64,000 bases of DNA from an uncultured Pelagibacteraceae bacterium (GCA_902596975.1 CACJWS010000005.1:36057-100056), one strand, 5' to 3'; shown: positions 24,521-35,004, counted from the first letter of the stretch. Program-made: numbers and translations. Notes: generated from the letters alone by a model not told the origin.

Positions 24521-26202
24521 TGGACACAAGAAACGTAATAGCAGCAATTTCATTAAGTGCAGCGGTAATAATTCTTTATGGATTATTTTTTGCTCCACCA
24601 AGTCCTGATCCAAAGCAGGTAACAAATAACGATCAAAATAAGAACAATCTTCAACTAAGCGAGGCACCAAAAATAGAGCAAAATATTGAGAATAATAAAA
24701 TTTCTAGATCAGAGGCAATTAACAAAGTTGAAAGGATACTTTTTGAAAATGAGAATATTAAAGGTTCTATTTCTCTAGAGGGATCATTAATTGATGATCT
24801 GATTTTTAAGAAATACACTGAAACTTTGGACTCTGATGAAAATGTGGTTTTGCTTAATCCTAAAGAGTCAGAAAATGGTTATTATGTAGAAACAGGTTGG
24901 GCTATAAATAATAAAGATATCGAAGTTCCTAATTCAAATACAAAATGGGAAGTTATTGGTAATAAATTACTAACACCGAATAGTCCAATTAAATTAGTAT
25001 GGAATAATAAGCAGAATATAACATTTGAGAAAGAAATTAGTATAGATGATAAATTTTTATTTACTGTTAACCAAAAAATTACGAATAATACTCAAAATAC
25101 TTATAACTTTTATCCCTACGGACAGATTATTAGAAACCTAGCTCCTGATGTAACTGATTTTTATATATTACACGAAGGTTTATTAGGTGTTTTTGATGAC
25201 AATCTTGTTGAGGAAGATTACGATGACATAAAAGACAAAAAGTACTCTGTAAATGCTGACAAAGGATGGATGGGTATTACAGATAAATACTGGATAACAA
25301 GTTTAATCCCAGAAAGTAATAAAAGTTTTAGATCAGATTTCGATTATAAAAATAAATTTAAAGCTAACTTCATAGAGACTGCTGCAACAGAAGTAAGGGC
25401 TAATGAAAGCAAAACTAATCAGGTAAAAGTGATTATTGCGGCGAAAGAAGTGGATGTTGTTGATGGTTATGCAGAAAAACTAAATATTAATAAATTTGAT
25501 TTAGCAATTGATTGGGGTTTCCTATATTTTTTAACAAAACCAATATTTTTGATATCCGATTATTTCTTTAAATTAACTGGTAACTATGGAATTGCAATTA
25601 TACTGATAACCGCTTGTATAAGAATATTATTTTTCCCTCTCGCTAACTACTCATTTAGATCAATGGCAAAAATGAAAGTTCTTCAACCCGAAATGGTAAG
25701 GCTTAAAGAACTTCATAAGGAGGATAAAATGAAGTTGCAACAAGAAATGATGGCTCTTTACAAAAGAGAGAAGGTGAATCCTGTAAGCGGTTGTTTGCCT
25801 ATTTTAATACAAATACCATTCTTTTTTGCAATTTATAAAATGTTGTTTGTTACAATTGAAATGAGACATCAGCCTTTTTTTGGTTGGATACATGATCTAA
25901 GTGAAAGAGATCCAACAAGTTTATTTAATCTATTTGGTTTGTTACCATATGATGTTCCATCATTTTTAATTATTGGCGCTTGGCCAGTAGCGATGGGTGT
26001 AACAATGTGGATGCAACAGAAACTTAATCCAACACCACCAGATCCGATTCAGCAAAAAATATTTATGTTTTTTCCTGTATTCTTAACAGTTATACTTGCA
26101 CCTTTTCCATCAGGATTAGTTATATATTGGACAATTAACAACGTGCTTACTATGGCACAACAGTATGTAATTATGAAGAGAACTTCAGTTAAAACAGTTT
26201 AA
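24520..26202 (+). CDS. yidC: Membrane protein insertase YidC
   Basis: Inserts and folds inner-membrane proteins. The 560 aa protein shows an N-terminal transmembrane helix (about 8-26), a large periplasmic domain typical of Gram-negative YidC, and the 60KD_IMP core from about residue 340. That core has the amphipathic segment MAKMKVLQPEMVRLKEL and the groove region GCLPILIQIPFFFAIYKML. It is the fourth gene of the rpmH operon and is followed 3 nt later by argB, where many alphaproteobacteria have engB. Confidence 0.95.
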   Translation: MDTRNVIAAISLSAAVIILYGLFFAPPSPDPKQVTNNDQNKNNLQLSEAPKIEQNIENNKISRSEAINKVERILFENENIKGSISLEGSLIDDLIFKKYTETLDSDENVVLLNPKESENGYYVETGWAINNKDIEVPNSNTKWEVIGNKLLTPNSPIKLVWNNKQNITFEKEISIDDKFLFTVNQKITNNTQNTYNFYPYGQIIRNLAPDVTDFYILHEGLLGVFDDNLVEEDYDDIKDKKYSVNADKGWMGITDKYWITSLIPESNKSFRSDFDYKNKFKANFIETAATEVRANESKTNQVKVIIAAKEVDVVDGYAEKLNINKFDLAIDWGFLYFLTKPIFLISDYFFKLTGNYGIAIILITACIRILFFPLANYSFRSMAKMKVLQPEMVRLKELHKEDKMKLQQEMMALYKREKVNPVSGCLPILIQIPFFFAIYKMLFVTIEMRHQPFFGWIHDLSERDPTSLFNLFGLLPYDVPSFLIIGAWPVAMGVTMWMQQKLNPTPPDPIQQKIFMFFPVFLTVILAPFPSGLVIYWTINNVLTMAQQYVIMKRTSVKTV

Positions 26203-26205
26203 TTA

Positions 26206-27054
26206 ATGGAATTAGATAAGATTATTCCAGCAGATGGGCCGAATATTAATGAAGTTGAAAAATATATAAACAAATATCAGTCTGAGGTAATAGTAATTAA
26301 ATGTGGTGGATCTGTTTTATTAGATAAAAAACTATTTAATCAGTTCATGGAAGATATTTCAGTAATAAATAAAATTGGTTTATCAGCAATAGTCATTCAT
26401 GGTGGAGGTAAAAATATAAAAAAAAAATTAGATGAAAATAATATTGAAACAAGATTTATCAAAGGGCTTAGGATTTCAGACGAAAAAACAATAAGATATA
26501 TAGAAGAGGCTTTGCTAGAGCTTAATTTAGAGATTTTACATGAATTACAATCTAAAAACACTAATGTTTGTTCAATATCGCCTAAAGAAAATAATGTAAT
26601 TAATATTACTCCTGAAAGTAAAGAATTGGGGTATGTCGGGACACCAAAAAAAATTAACAAAGAGAAAATATTAAATTTTATTAATAATAAACAAATTCCA
26701 ATTGTTGTCCCTTTAGGATTGGGTGATGATGGCAGAATTTATAATATTAATGCAGATGTTGCCGCAGGTTCAATTGCAAAAGAGATAAATGCCAGAAGAC
26801 TTCTTTTGATGACAGATGTTGAGGGGGTTCTTGATGAAAATCAAAAACTTATATCTGAAATTAATTTCAATAGAGCCAATGAAATGTTAAAAAATAATAT
26901 TATTTCTGGAGGAATGATACCAAAAATAAACACTTGTTTAGATGCAATATCTAATGGTGTTAGAGGTGTAGTAATTGTTGATGGAAGAAAACCACATTCA
27001 ATACTATTTGAGTTATTTTCTGACAAGGGCGCGGGAACGTTGATAAGAAAATGA
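26206..27054 (+). CDS. argB: Acetylglutamate kinase
   Basis: Second step of arginine synthesis. A 282 aa amino-acid-kinase-fold protein with KCGGSVL, the HGGGKNI substrate loop and VPLGLGDDGRIYNINADVAA. The C-terminal GGMIPKINTCLDAI is typical. Alphaproteobacterial ArgB is usually arginine-sensitive and hexameric, with an N-terminal helix, and an N-terminal extension is present here. It overlaps the HAD gene by 4 nt. Confidence 0.94.
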   Translation: MELDKIIPADGPNINEVEKYINKYQSEVIVIKCGGSVLLDKKLFNQFMEDISVINKIGLSAIVIHGGGKNIKKKLDENNIETRFIKGLRISDEKTIRYIEEALLELNLEILHELQSKNTNVCSISPKENNVINITPESKELGYVGTPKKINKEKILNFINNKQIPIVVPLGLGDDGRIYNINADVAAGSIAKEINARRLLLMTDVEGVLDENQKLISEINFNRANEMLKNNIISGGMIPKINTCLDAISNGVRGVVIVDGRKPHSILFELFSDKGAGTLIRK

Positions 27055-27722
27055 ATAATTTAAAAAATATAAAAAATATTTTATTCGACTGTGATGGTGT
27101 TTTATATAGTGATTTAGAGGCAGTTTTTGGCCAAGTTAGTAGAAGAATGACAAAATATATTTCGAATAAACTTAATTTAGACCTTACAAAAGCCAAAGAA
27201 TTACAAAGAGATTATTTTCACAAATACAACACAAGTTTAAATGGATTGATGATACATCATGATATACCACCAGAAGAATTCTTGGAGTATGTTCATGATA
27301 TTGATCTTTCATTTATGGAAAAAGATCTTGTTTTAAAAAATGAGCTTGAAAACATAAATTTAAATAAATTCGTATTTACAAACGGAAGTAGAGCGCACGT
27401 AAAAAATATAGTTAAAACTCTTGGTATTGAGGACCAATTTAAAGATATATTTGATATCGTAGACGCAAAATATCACCCCAAGCCTGAAGCTAAAGCTTTT
27501 GATCTTATGGTTAATAAATTTAAGATTAATCCAAAAGAAACTCTTTATATCGAGGATATAGCTAAGAATTTATCGATAGGTAAAGAGCGAGGGACAATAA
27601 CAGCTTGGCTTATCAATAATGAATACTGGGGTAAAAAAGAGTCTGACAAAGACTACATCGACTATAAAATCGAAAATCTCTCTTTATTTTTAAAAGAAAT
27701 AAGGTTATTAAAAAGTTCTTAA
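27051..27722 (+). CDS. HAD-family pyrimidine 5'-nucleotidase-like phosphatase
   Basis: A 223 aa HAD hydrolase of the SDT1/pyrimidine-nucleotidase type. Motif I is FDCDGVLY (Asp13, Asp15), motif II is VFTNGS, motif III includes the HPKP lysine, and motif IV is YIEDIAKN. It is the usual companion of argB and dapD in alphaproteobacteria. The physiological substrate is not settled; the family acts on UMP/CMP or related phosphates. Confidence 0.82.
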   Translation: MNNLKNIKNILFDCDGVLYSDLEAVFGQVSRRMTKYISNKLNLDLTKAKELQRDYFHKYNTSLNGLMIHHDIPPEEFLEYVHDIDLSFMEKDLVLKNELENINLNKFVFTNGSRAHVKNIVKTLGIEDQFKDIFDIVDAKYHPKPEAKAFDLMVNKFKINPKETLYIEDIAKNLSIGKERGTITAWLINNEYWGKKESDKDYIDYKIENLSLFLKEIRLLKSS

Positions 27723-27726
27723 ATTT

Positions 27727-28554
27727 ATGAGCATAGAAAATATAATCAATAATGCTTGGGAAAAAAGAGACCAAGTAAGCCCCAACTCAGATGAGAGTTT
27801 AAAAAATACTGTTAATCAAATTATTGATGACTTAGACAGTGGTAAAGTCAGAGTAGCTGAAAAAATCAATGGTGAGTGGGTAACACATCAACATATAAAA
27901 AAAGCAATTATGTTAAGTTTTAGAATGTATCCAATGGAAAATTTAAATGGTCCTTACAGTAGTTGGTATGATAAAGCGCATCTTTTAAAAGGTAAAACGG
28001 CAGGTTGGTCAAAGGAGGATCATGAAAAAGCTGGTTTCAGAATGGTTCCTAATTCTCCAGTGAGAAAAGGATCTTTTGTAGGCAAAAATGCTGTCTTAAT
28101 GCCATGCTATGTGAATATAGGAGCATATATTGATGAAGGAACAATGATAGATACTTTTGCAAGAGCTGGAAGCTGTTCTCAAATTGGAAAAAATTGTCAT
28201 ATCTCTGCGGGTAGCGGGGTTGGAGGAGTTTTAGAGCCTGCACAAGCATTACCAACAATAATTGAGGACAATGTTTTTTTAGGAGCAATGTCTGAAGTTG
28301 TAGAAGGAGTGATAGTAGGTGAAGGTTCTGTTTTAAGTATGGGAATGTATATTGGACAATCAACAAAAATTGTTAACAGGAAAACAGGAGAAATTAGCTA
28401 CGGTAAAATTCCACCATATTCTGTTGTTGTTCCAGGTTCTTTGCCAGATAAAAATAATTCAAACGCTCCTTCATTATACTGCGCGGTAATAATCAAACAA
28501 GTAGATGAGAAAACAAGATCAAAGACTTCAATAAATGATCTTTTAAGAGAATAA
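27727..28554 (+). CDS. dapD: Tetrahydrodipicolinate N-succinyltransferase
   Basis: Succinylase branch of diaminopimelate/lysine synthesis. The 275 aa protein has a left-handed beta-helix of hexapeptide repeats at about 105-220, including [23 protein letters not shown] and GVGGVLEP. It lies between the HAD gene and dapE, which carries out the later desuccinylation, so the pathway is encoded together. Confidence 0.96.
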   Translation: MSIENIINNAWEKRDQVSPNSDESLKNTVNQIIDDLDSGKVRVAEKINGEWVTHQHIKKAIMLSFRMYPMENLNGPYSSWYDKAHLLKGKTAGWSKEDHEKAGFRMVPNSPVRKGSFVGKNAVLMPCYVNIGAYIDEGTMIDTFARAGSCSQIGKNCHISAGSGVGGVLEPAQALPTIIEDNVFLGAMSEVVEGVIVGEGSVLSMGMYIGQSTKIVNRKTGEISYGKIPPYSVVVPGSLPDKNNSNAPSLYCAVIIKQVDEKTRSKTSINDLLRE

Positions 28555-28558
28555 ATTA

Positions 28559-29701
28559 ATGAAAACTTATAATGAACTGAAGTTAGCTCAAGAGCTAATA
28601 AAATTCCAAACAATTAAAACAGAAGATAAAGGTATTATGAATTTCCTTTCAAGGAAACTGTCATCAATAGGTTTTAAATGTCATATAATAAAATCAAAAG
28701 GTACAGATGCTAAACCTGCATTAAATTTATATGCAAAATTTGGTAAATCAAAACCTAATATTAATTATTTGGGTCACACAGATGTTGTTGCTAACCTCAA
28801 TAATTGGGAGTTTCCACCATTTAAAGCGGTAGTAAAAAGAGGATATTTATATGGAAGAGGATCGCAGGACATGAAGGGTAGTGTGGCATGTTGGATAAGT
28901 GCTGTAAGTAATTTTATTAAAAATAAAAAATTTAAAGGTTCTATATCAATAATAATTACGGCTGATGAAGAAACTACAGGTCATGGTTGTCCAGCCGTTA
29001 TGAAATATTTAAAGAAAAAAAAAGAAAAAATTGACTTTTCAATAGTAGGCGAACCGTCATCAAATAAATCAGTTGGAGATGAAATCAGGATTGGAAGAAG
29101 AGGTTCTATGAATGCAACAATAACAGTGTATGGAAAAAGTGGACATTCTGCATTTTATGGCACTTATATAAATCCATGTACTGCACTTGCTAAAATAATA
29201 TCTAAACTTAAAAGTGTTCCACTGGACAAAGGAACAAAATATATGCCACCATCCAATTTGGAATTTACAAAAATTAATGTGGATAATATATCTGAAAATG
29301 TAGTCCCACAGTCTGCAATTGCTAAATTTAATGTTAGATTTAATTCAACTTATAAATCGTTATCATTAAAAAAAAAACTTAGTAAAATTATTAATGCAGT
29401 TGCAAAAAAAGAAAATTGTAAAACCAAGATAGATTATAAAGTAAGTGGAGAAGCATTTTACACAGAGCCAAATAAACAAATATATATGGTAAAAAAAGTT
29501 GTGAAAAAAGTTACAGGGAATAATGCAAAACTAAATTGTAGAGGTGGTACAAGTGACAGCAGGTTTCTAGGTTCAATACCTCGACTTGAGTTAGGGTTAA
29601 GAAATAATACTATTCATATGGTTAATGAGAGAACATCGATCTCAGATTTAAAAAAGTTAACTAAGATTTATAAGAACATCTTACATAATTATTTCGCTTG
29701 A
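28559..29701 (+). CDS. dapE: Succinyl-diaminopimelate desuccinylase
   Basis: An M20 zinc peptidase-family enzyme releasing LL-DAP. Metal-binding and catalytic motifs are visible: GHTDVV, GRGSQDMKG, TADEETTG and VGEPSS. A dimerisation lid domain lies in the middle. The length is 380 aa. Its TGA overlaps the TTG start of the deacetylase gene downstream. Confidence 0.95.
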   Translation: MKTYNELKLAQELIKFQTIKTEDKGIMNFLSRKLSSIGFKCHIIKSKGTDAKPALNLYAKFGKSKPNINYLGHTDVVANLNNWEFPPFKAVVKRGYLYGRGSQDMKGSVACWISAVSNFIKNKKFKGSISIIITADEETTGHGCPAVMKYLKKKKEKIDFSIVGEPSSNKSVGDEIRIGRRGSMNATITVYGKSGHSAFYGTYINPCTALAKIISKLKSVPLDKGTKYMPPSNLEFTKINVDNISENVVPQSAIAKFNVRFNSTYKSLSLKKKLSKIINAVAKKENCKTKIDYKVSGEAFYTEPNKQIYMVKKVVKKVTGNNAKLNCRGGTSDSRFLGSIPRLELGLRNNTIHMVNERTSISDLKKLTKIYKNILHNYFA

Positions 29702-30627
29702 AAACTGCAATTATAACATCTGAATCTTCGGAAAAACATATAACAGGTGATGGTCATCCAGAGCAACCAAAGAGAGTAGTTTCAATAATTGATACTTTAA
29801 AAAAAAATAAAGAACTGCTTTGGGATAAACCAGATGTTGTTCCTAGTGATATTCTTAATTTGACACATTCTGAAGATTACATTAATAATTTAAATAATTC
29901 ATTTCCTAAAAGTGGCTTAAATTTTTTAGATGGTGATACAGTTGTGTCTCCTGGAAGTAAGGATGCAGTATTTCAAGCCGCAGGATCATCTATAAGTGCA
30001 ATAGATGGAATTGAAAATAAAAAATATAAAAATGCTTTTTGTGTTGTACGGCCACCAGGACACCATGCTGAAAAAAATAAATCAATGGGCTTTTGTTGCA
30101 TTTCTAATGCAGGTGTTGCGGTTAATTATTTAATAAAAAAATATAAGTATAAAAGAATTGCATGTGTAGATTTTGATGTTCATTGGGGAAATGGAAATTA
30201 TGATGTAATGTATGACAACAAAAATTCACTTTATATATCAACACATCAATATCCATTTTATCCAGGCGGTGGCTCAGAAAAAGACAAAGGAAAGTATAAT
30301 AATTCTCTCAATATACCTCTTCCTGCAGGCACAAATTCTGAGGAGTATTTTAATGCTTATGATAGAGTTTTAGATAGGTTAATTGAATATAAGCCTGATT
30401 TCCTAGTCTTTTCTGCTGGCTTTGATGCTCACAAGAACGATCCATTAGCTCAATTTGAACTTTCATCCAAAGATTTTTATGAAATAACAAGAAGAACACT
30501 AAAAGCCACTAATAAGTTTACTAATGGAAAAGTGGTATCTTTATTAGAAGGTGGATACGACCTGAAAGCACTTGCTGAAAGCGCTAATTATCATGTAAAT
30601 GCATTAATCGAGTCGGAAAATACATAA
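29698..30627 (+). CDS. Histone-deacetylase-family zinc amidohydrolase
   Basis: A 309 aa member of the arginase/HDAC superfamily, nearest to bacterial class II-like HDACs and acetylpolyamine amidohydrolases. Catalytic His122-His123 (RPPGHHA), zinc ligands Asp160 and His162 (DFDVHWGNG) and Asp243 (GFDAHKNDPL), and catalytic Tyr287 (EGGYD) are all intact. The start is TTG 29698 overlapping the dapE stop. It is followed 2 nt later by a SET methyltransferase. The substrate is unknown: acetyl-lysine, acetylpolyamine or another acetyl amide. Confidence 0.88.
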   Translation: MKTAIITSESSEKHITGDGHPEQPKRVVSIIDTLKKNKELLWDKPDVVPSDILNLTHSEDYINNLNNSFPKSGLNFLDGDTVVSPGSKDAVFQAAGSSISAIDGIENKKYKNAFCVVRPPGHHAEKNKSMGFCCISNAGVAVNYLIKKYKYKRIACVDFDVHWGNGNYDVMYDNKNSLYISTHQYPFYPGGGSEKDKGKYNNSLNIPLPAGTNSEEYFNAYDRVLDRLIEYKPDFLVFSAGFDAHKNDPLAQFELSSKDFYEITRRTLKATNKFTNGKVVSLLEGGYDLKALAESANYHVNALIESENT

Positions 30628-30629
30628 TC

Positions 30630-31091
30630 ATGAAACTATATAAACAAAAATCATCAAATATTGATAACAGGGGACTGTTTGCATCTAAAAATATCAAAAA
30701 AGGAACTAAGATTATTTACTACATAGGTAAAATAATTACAAAAAAACAAACCGAAAATAATCCAAAATTTGATAACGAAAAAGCAATTTATCTTTTTAAC
30801 TTAAATAATAGGTATGATTTAGACGGTGATTTTGCCTACAATACTGCAAGACTTATTAATCACTCTTGTAATCCAAACTGTGAAGTTGAAGGTAAAGGTT
30901 TAAAATTATGGATTAGTTCTATCAAAGATATAAAAAAAAATGAGGAACTGACTTATGATTATGGATTTAGTTTTGATGAAAATTATAAGGATTTCCCTTG
31001 TAAGTGTGGCTCCAAAAATTGTTGTGGTTACATAGTTAGAGAGGGATCAAGATGGAGAATAAAAAAGAAAAAAAAGAAATCTAATAAATAA
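30630..31091 (+). CDS. SET-domain protein lysine methyltransferase
   Basis: A compact 153 aa SET domain with all core motifs: an N-terminal RGLFASKNIKKG segment, RLINHSCNPNC (74-84), ELTYDYGF (106-113) and a post-SET zinc motif CxCx4C (Cys124, Cys126, Cys131). The tail is a lysine-rich run. SET proteins methylate lysines, mostly on histones in eukaryotes; bacterial targets are poorly known. It is coupled to the HDAC-like gene, and its 3' end overlaps the convergent truA by 11 nt. Confidence 0.87.
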   Translation: MKLYKQKSSNIDNRGLFASKNIKKGTKIIYYIGKIITKKQTENNPKFDNEKAIYLFNLNNRYDLDGDFAYNTARLINHSCNPNCEVEGKGLKLWISSIKDIKKNEELTYDYGFSFDENYKDFPCKCGSKNCCGYIVREGSRWRIKKKKKKSNK

Positions 31092-31821
31092 TTTTCTCAA
31101 GATATAAACCATGTGCAGGGGCAATAGGAGCACAATTTTTTCTTGATTTTGATTTAAATATGCTGGTAAATTTTTTTAAGTTCCATTTATTTTCACCAAG
31201 GTATTTGAGTGAACCAACCATGGATCTAACTTGACTCTTAAGAAATGATTTTGACACAAATTGAATTTTTATAACATTTTTAAATTTGGTTATTTTTACT
31301 TTTTTTATGGTTCTTACCGGACTTTTTGCAGCACAATTAGATGCTCTAAAAGTTGAAAAATCATGAGTTCCAATTAATTTTTTTGCTCCCTTTTTCATCA
31401 ATTCAACATCAATTTTTTTTTTAATATGCCACTCTCTGTTAAAATTGATAACTGAAGGAGAAGCATCATTTCTAATTAAGTACGTATAACGTCTTTCTTT
31501 TGCAGAATATCTTGAATGAAAAAGTTTATTTTTTTTCTTTATTTTTAAAATAGATATTTTTTTTTTATTTAAAAAGAAGTTCAGTGAATTCAATAATTTA
31601 TCTTTTTGAATAATTTTGTTTGTAGTATCAAAGTGAGCTGATTGCTCTTTGGCATGAACTCCTGTGTCTGTTCGTCCAGACCCGTAAATTTTTATTTTTT
31701 CTTTTAATAGTTTAGATAAGACAATCTCAATATTTTCCTGGATTGACTTACCTTTTTTTTGGATTTGCCAACCATTGTATAAAGTGCCTTCGTATTCTAT
31801 TAAAATCTGATATCTATTCAC
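31081..31821 (-). CDS. truA: tRNA pseudouridine(38-40) synthase TruA
   Basis: Isomerises uridines at positions 38-40 of the anticodon stem. The catalytic aspartate is in GRTDTGVHA. The YEGTLYNGWQIQ start and SFLKSQVRSMVGSL end segments are typical. The length is 246 aa. It is the last gene of def-fmt-truA, a conserved alphaproteobacterial cluster, and overlaps fmt by 8 nt. Confidence 0.94.
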   Translation of the reverse strand: MNRYQILIEYEGTLYNGWQIQKKGKSIQENIEIVLSKLLKEKIKIYGSGRTDTGVHAKEQSAHFDTTNKIIQKDKLLNSLNFFLNKKKISILKIKKKNKLFHSRYSAKERRYTYLIRNDASPSVINFNREWHIKKKIDVELMKKGAKKLIGTHDFSTFRASNCAAKSPVRTIKKVKITKFKNVIKIQFVSKSFLKSQVRSMVGSLKYLGENKWNLKKFTSIFKSKSRKNCAPIAPAHGLYLEKIIY

Positions 31822-32728
31822 TTGTAATTATTGTTCCTTTTCTAACCTTATTCCCTAATAAAAATTCTTTAATTAATTGAGGATTTTTGCCCTCTTTTTG
31901 TATCTCAATAATATTTATTGAATTTTCACCACATGCTATTGTCATTTGTTCATCGATTACTTCACCGATTGTTGCTGACTGCTTGTTTATTTTGGCTTTT
32001 AATATTTTATATCTTTTGTTGTTAAGCTCAAACCACGCACCAGGTTTTGGATATAATCCATTTATTTGAGCGATTATTTTACGAGCACTATTATTCCAAT
32101 CTATCTTTCCCTCTATCTTTTGAATTTTCTTTGCGTATGTAGCTTTTGTATGATCTTGCTCTTTAAATATTGCCTCTCCGTCTAAAACTTTTTGCACATT
32201 TTCTAAAATTTTTTCTGCACTCAAATAAGATAATTTTTCTGATAAAATTTCTGCGTTATCTTGATCAAGAATATCTACTGAATATTTATTGCATACTGGT
32301 CCGGAATCTAATTTTTCATCAATTTTCATAAATGATATACCAGTTTTTTTTTCATTGTTTAAAATCGATCTTTGGATTGGTGCCGGCCCTCTCCATTTTG
32401 GTAATAATGAAGCATGAATATTCAAAAAACCTTTTTTACTCAAATTAAGAATTTTTTTTGAAATTAATTGTCCGTATGCAACAACAATTACAAGATCTAA
32501 ATTTAATTCTTTAAGATATTCATATTCTTCATCAATTTTTTTTGGGGTTTTAACTTCTAGATTAAGTTCCTCTGCACATATATGAATTGATGATTTCGTA
32601 AACTTTTGACCTCTATTTGATTTACTTGGAGGTTGAGCAAATACACAGTTAATTTTATATTTTTGATTAATTTTTTTTAGAATAGGCACAGCAAACCGCG
32701 GGGTACCCATGAATACAATATTTGACAT
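31814..32728 (-). CDS. fmt: Methionyl-tRNA formyltransferase
   Basis: Formylates initiator Met-tRNA. The signature HASLLPKWRGPAPIQRSI and the N-terminal FMGTPRFAVPIL are clear, and a C-terminal OB-like domain follows. The length is 304 aa. It lies directly downstream of def with no spacer; the two enzymes act at opposite ends of the formyl-Met cycle. Confidence 0.95.
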   Translation of the reverse strand: MSNIVFMGTPRFAVPILKKINQKYKINCVFAQPPSKSNRGQKFTKSSIHICAEELNLEVKTPKKIDEEYEYLKELNLDLVIVVAYGQLISKKILNLSKKGFLNIHASLLPKWRGPAPIQRSILNNEKKTGISFMKIDEKLDSGPVCNKYSVDILDQDNAEILSEKLSYLSAEKILENVQKVLDGEAIFKEQDHTKATYAKKIQKIEGKIDWNNSARKIIAQINGLYPKPGAWFELNNKRYKILKAKINKQSATIGEVIDEQMTIACGENSINIIEIQKEGKNPQLIKEFLLGNKVRKGTIITSE

Positions 32729-33250
32729 TTAAACAACAACTCTATTAGAAGTTTTTTGTTTAGACAATTTTTTTATTATTAAATCTTTTTTTATTTTAGA
32801 TAAATAATCAATGATTAGTTTTCCATCTAAGTGATTTATTTCATGTTGTAAACATGTTGAGAGTAGTCCATCACATTCCATTTCTTTCTTATCACCATTT
32901 TCATCTATATAAGATACAGTACAAATTTCTGGTCTCTCTATCTCAATAAAGGTATTAGGTATTGATAAACAACCTTCCTCATATGTAGACATTTTTTCAC
33001 TTAGAGTTTTTATTTGTGGATTAATAAAACATAAAGGTTTTTTTTCATTTTCATTTTTTGAGACATCTAAAACAACTACTCTTTTAAGGATTCCAACTTG
33101 AACAGCTGCTAAACCTATGCCATTGTGATGGTACATAGTTTCAAATAAATCTTTTATGAGCTTTTTTTCATTAACATCAACTTTATTTAATGGCTCAGAT
33201 TTTTTTCTAAGAATATCATCAGGTACTGTGATTAGTTCTTTTACTGACAT
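32729..33250 (-). CDS. def: Peptide deformylase
   Basis: Removes the formyl group from nascent proteins; an iron/zinc enzyme. The three motifs are present: GIGLAAVQVG (Val where many have Pro), EEGCLSIP with the metal Cys, and QHEINHLDG. The length is 173 aa. It is followed immediately by fmt. Confidence 0.96.
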   Translation of the reverse strand: MSVKELITVPDDILRKKSEPLNKVDVNEKKLIKDLFETMYHHNGIGLAAVQVGILKRVVVLDVSKNENEKKPLCFINPQIKTLSEKMSTYEEGCLSIPNTFIEIERPEICTVSYIDENGDKKEMECDGLLSTCLQHEINHLDGKLIIDYLSKIKKDLIIKKLSKQKTSNRVVV

Positions 33251-33264
33251 AATTTATTTATTGT

Positions 33265-35004
33265 TTAAACTTTTAAAGGCAAGACTTCTATTAGAATTTC
33301 ATTCCTTAAGTCTACATTTTTTAGCTCGTTCATAGTTGAAACTAATAAATTCACAGTGTTTATATCTAGATCTTCAAGGTTACTTTCACCAACAATATCT
33401 ACTATTTTAATTAATAATAAGCCTAACTCTCCATTCGATAGCATTTGTTTTATATCAGAGGAAAATTGATAGTTGTATTCATAAAGGTTTGAATATTTTT
33501 TATCTATTTTTACACCATCTGATTTAAGAGATTCAATAAGAATCATATCTTTTGTAGAAAAAACATATTTTTTGTTTCTTTTAATTTTTTTCAAAATATC
33601 GTTTGTTTCCTTTTCAGCTTTAGGCAAACTAGTTTTATTTAAAAAGTAATTTAATAATTTTGACTGATGTATTTTTTTATTATTAAATTTTATCTTTCTC
33701 TCTTTTTTTAACTTATTGTTGGTATGATTTTCATAAAAGGTAGTAAAATTAGAGGGAACATCATCTTTTTTTATTTTTTTTAATATTACTTTGATTTCAT
33801 TATCAAACGCATTATCTAATTTTTTTTTTTGGAATGATTTATATAGTTCAGACGCCATACTTAATCTTTGCTCAACATCAACAGATAGAAGCAATCTTTG
33901 ATATAATAAAGCTCTGCCTTCATAATCTGGAAGTAGCTTATAAGCATCTTTGGCATTTAATAGTTGTGTTATGTTAAATTGAAATTTTTTATATGTATCT
34001 AATAGTTCTCTTTCATCAAATACATTTTCATGAGTTGCTCTTTCTAATAATCTTAAATCTTCTGGATTTTCAATATCAAAGGAATTTACATTTTTAAGAA
34101 TATTTGATGACGACAAATAACTCCAGATATATCTAGGTGAGTCCATTTTTGGCTCATAATTAAAATCATTATTTGTTTTATGAGATAAGTGAAAATATAA
34201 AATATTTTCGTCTGAAATTATTTCATCTTTGCTTGCGTAACCCATTAATATATTAAATTTATTTTCAAAAAAAGTGTCAATCTCATCCAACTCTTTTGAC
34301 AAATCAAAAAGTAGTTGAGCTTGTTCTTTTTTATCTTCTAGAATTAAACAATAAATTTTAAAATTATTTAAATACTTATCAGTAATAGCACCGCTAATAT
34401 TAAATATCTCACATGCTTTTTTTACCTCAGAGTTTGAAAGAAAATATTCCGAGTAAAATTTAATCAATTTATTTTTATTAGAAACTTCAGAATTATTGAT
34501 TAAAAATTCTTTAATTAATTCAAAATCTTTTTTATTTATTAAATGATTAAATTTAAACTCTAAAAATTCCTCTTCAGTAATATTATTTGTAGGAATATAT
34601 GAGTTTGTTAGTAAAGCTATGTCTAATATTTTTTTTGAAAATTCAGATAAGTTTCTATTTAAATTTTTATTTAAAATACTTTTAATTAACTCCCCATCGC
34701 TATTCGACCACATGTCAATTTTTAGGCCATTCTGTGCAGGATCATATAATCCTGCTAATTTTATAGTGGATGACTCAATTTCTTTATTTATCACTATCTC
34801 AGAACTAGATTGAACTGATAATGTTTTATTAGTATTTAGATTATTGCTTGCATTTATATTTGAAGTAGAATTTTCTTTGTTAATGATGTCTTTTTTTTCA
34901 ATTTTCCATATATCGACTGGTTCATTAGCAAAAGAACAAGTATAAAAAAATAAAATTAAGGTTAGTTTGGAAATTGTTTTACTTAATTGTTTTAAAATTT
35001 TCAT
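33265..35004 (-). CDS. Large exported protein of unknown function, probably helical-repeat
   Basis: 579 aa. The N-terminus has a basic stretch and a hydrophobic core ending in CSFANEP, consistent with a signal peptide and a periplasmic location. A Ser/Asn-rich linker (about 40-75) precedes a conserved-looking LAGLYDPAQNGL segment, then some 450 residues of predicted amphipathic helices resembling TPR-like repeats. The C-terminus is GELGLLLIKIVDIVG. No catalytic motif is recognised. It overlaps an upstream 46-aa membrane-protein gene by 26 nt and is divergent from aroK. Confidence 0.65.
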   Translation of the reverse strand: MKILKQLSKTISKLTLILFFYTCSFANEPVDIWKIEKKDIINKENSTSNINASNNLNTNKTLSVQSSSEIVINKEIESSTIKLAGLYDPAQNGLKIDMWSNSDGELIKSILNKNLNRNLSEFSKKILDIALLTNSYIPTNNITEEEFLEFKFNHLINKKDFELIKEFLINNSEVSNKNKLIKFYSEYFLSNSEVKKACEIFNISGAITDKYLNNFKIYCLILEDKKEQAQLLFDLSKELDEIDTFFENKFNILMGYASKDEIISDENILYFHLSHKTNNDFNYEPKMDSPRYIWSYLSSSNILKNVNSFDIENPEDLRLLERATHENVFDERELLDTYKKFQFNITQLLNAKDAYKLLPDYEGRALLYQRLLLSVDVEQRLSMASELYKSFQKKKLDNAFDNEIKVILKKIKKDDVPSNFTTFYENHTNNKLKKERKIKFNNKKIHQSKLLNYFLNKTSLPKAEKETNDILKKIKRNKKYVFSTKDMILIESLKSDGVKIDKKYSNLYEYNYQFSSDIKQMLSNGELGLLLIKIVDIVGESNLEDLDINTVNLLVSTMNELKNVDLRNEILIEVLPLKV

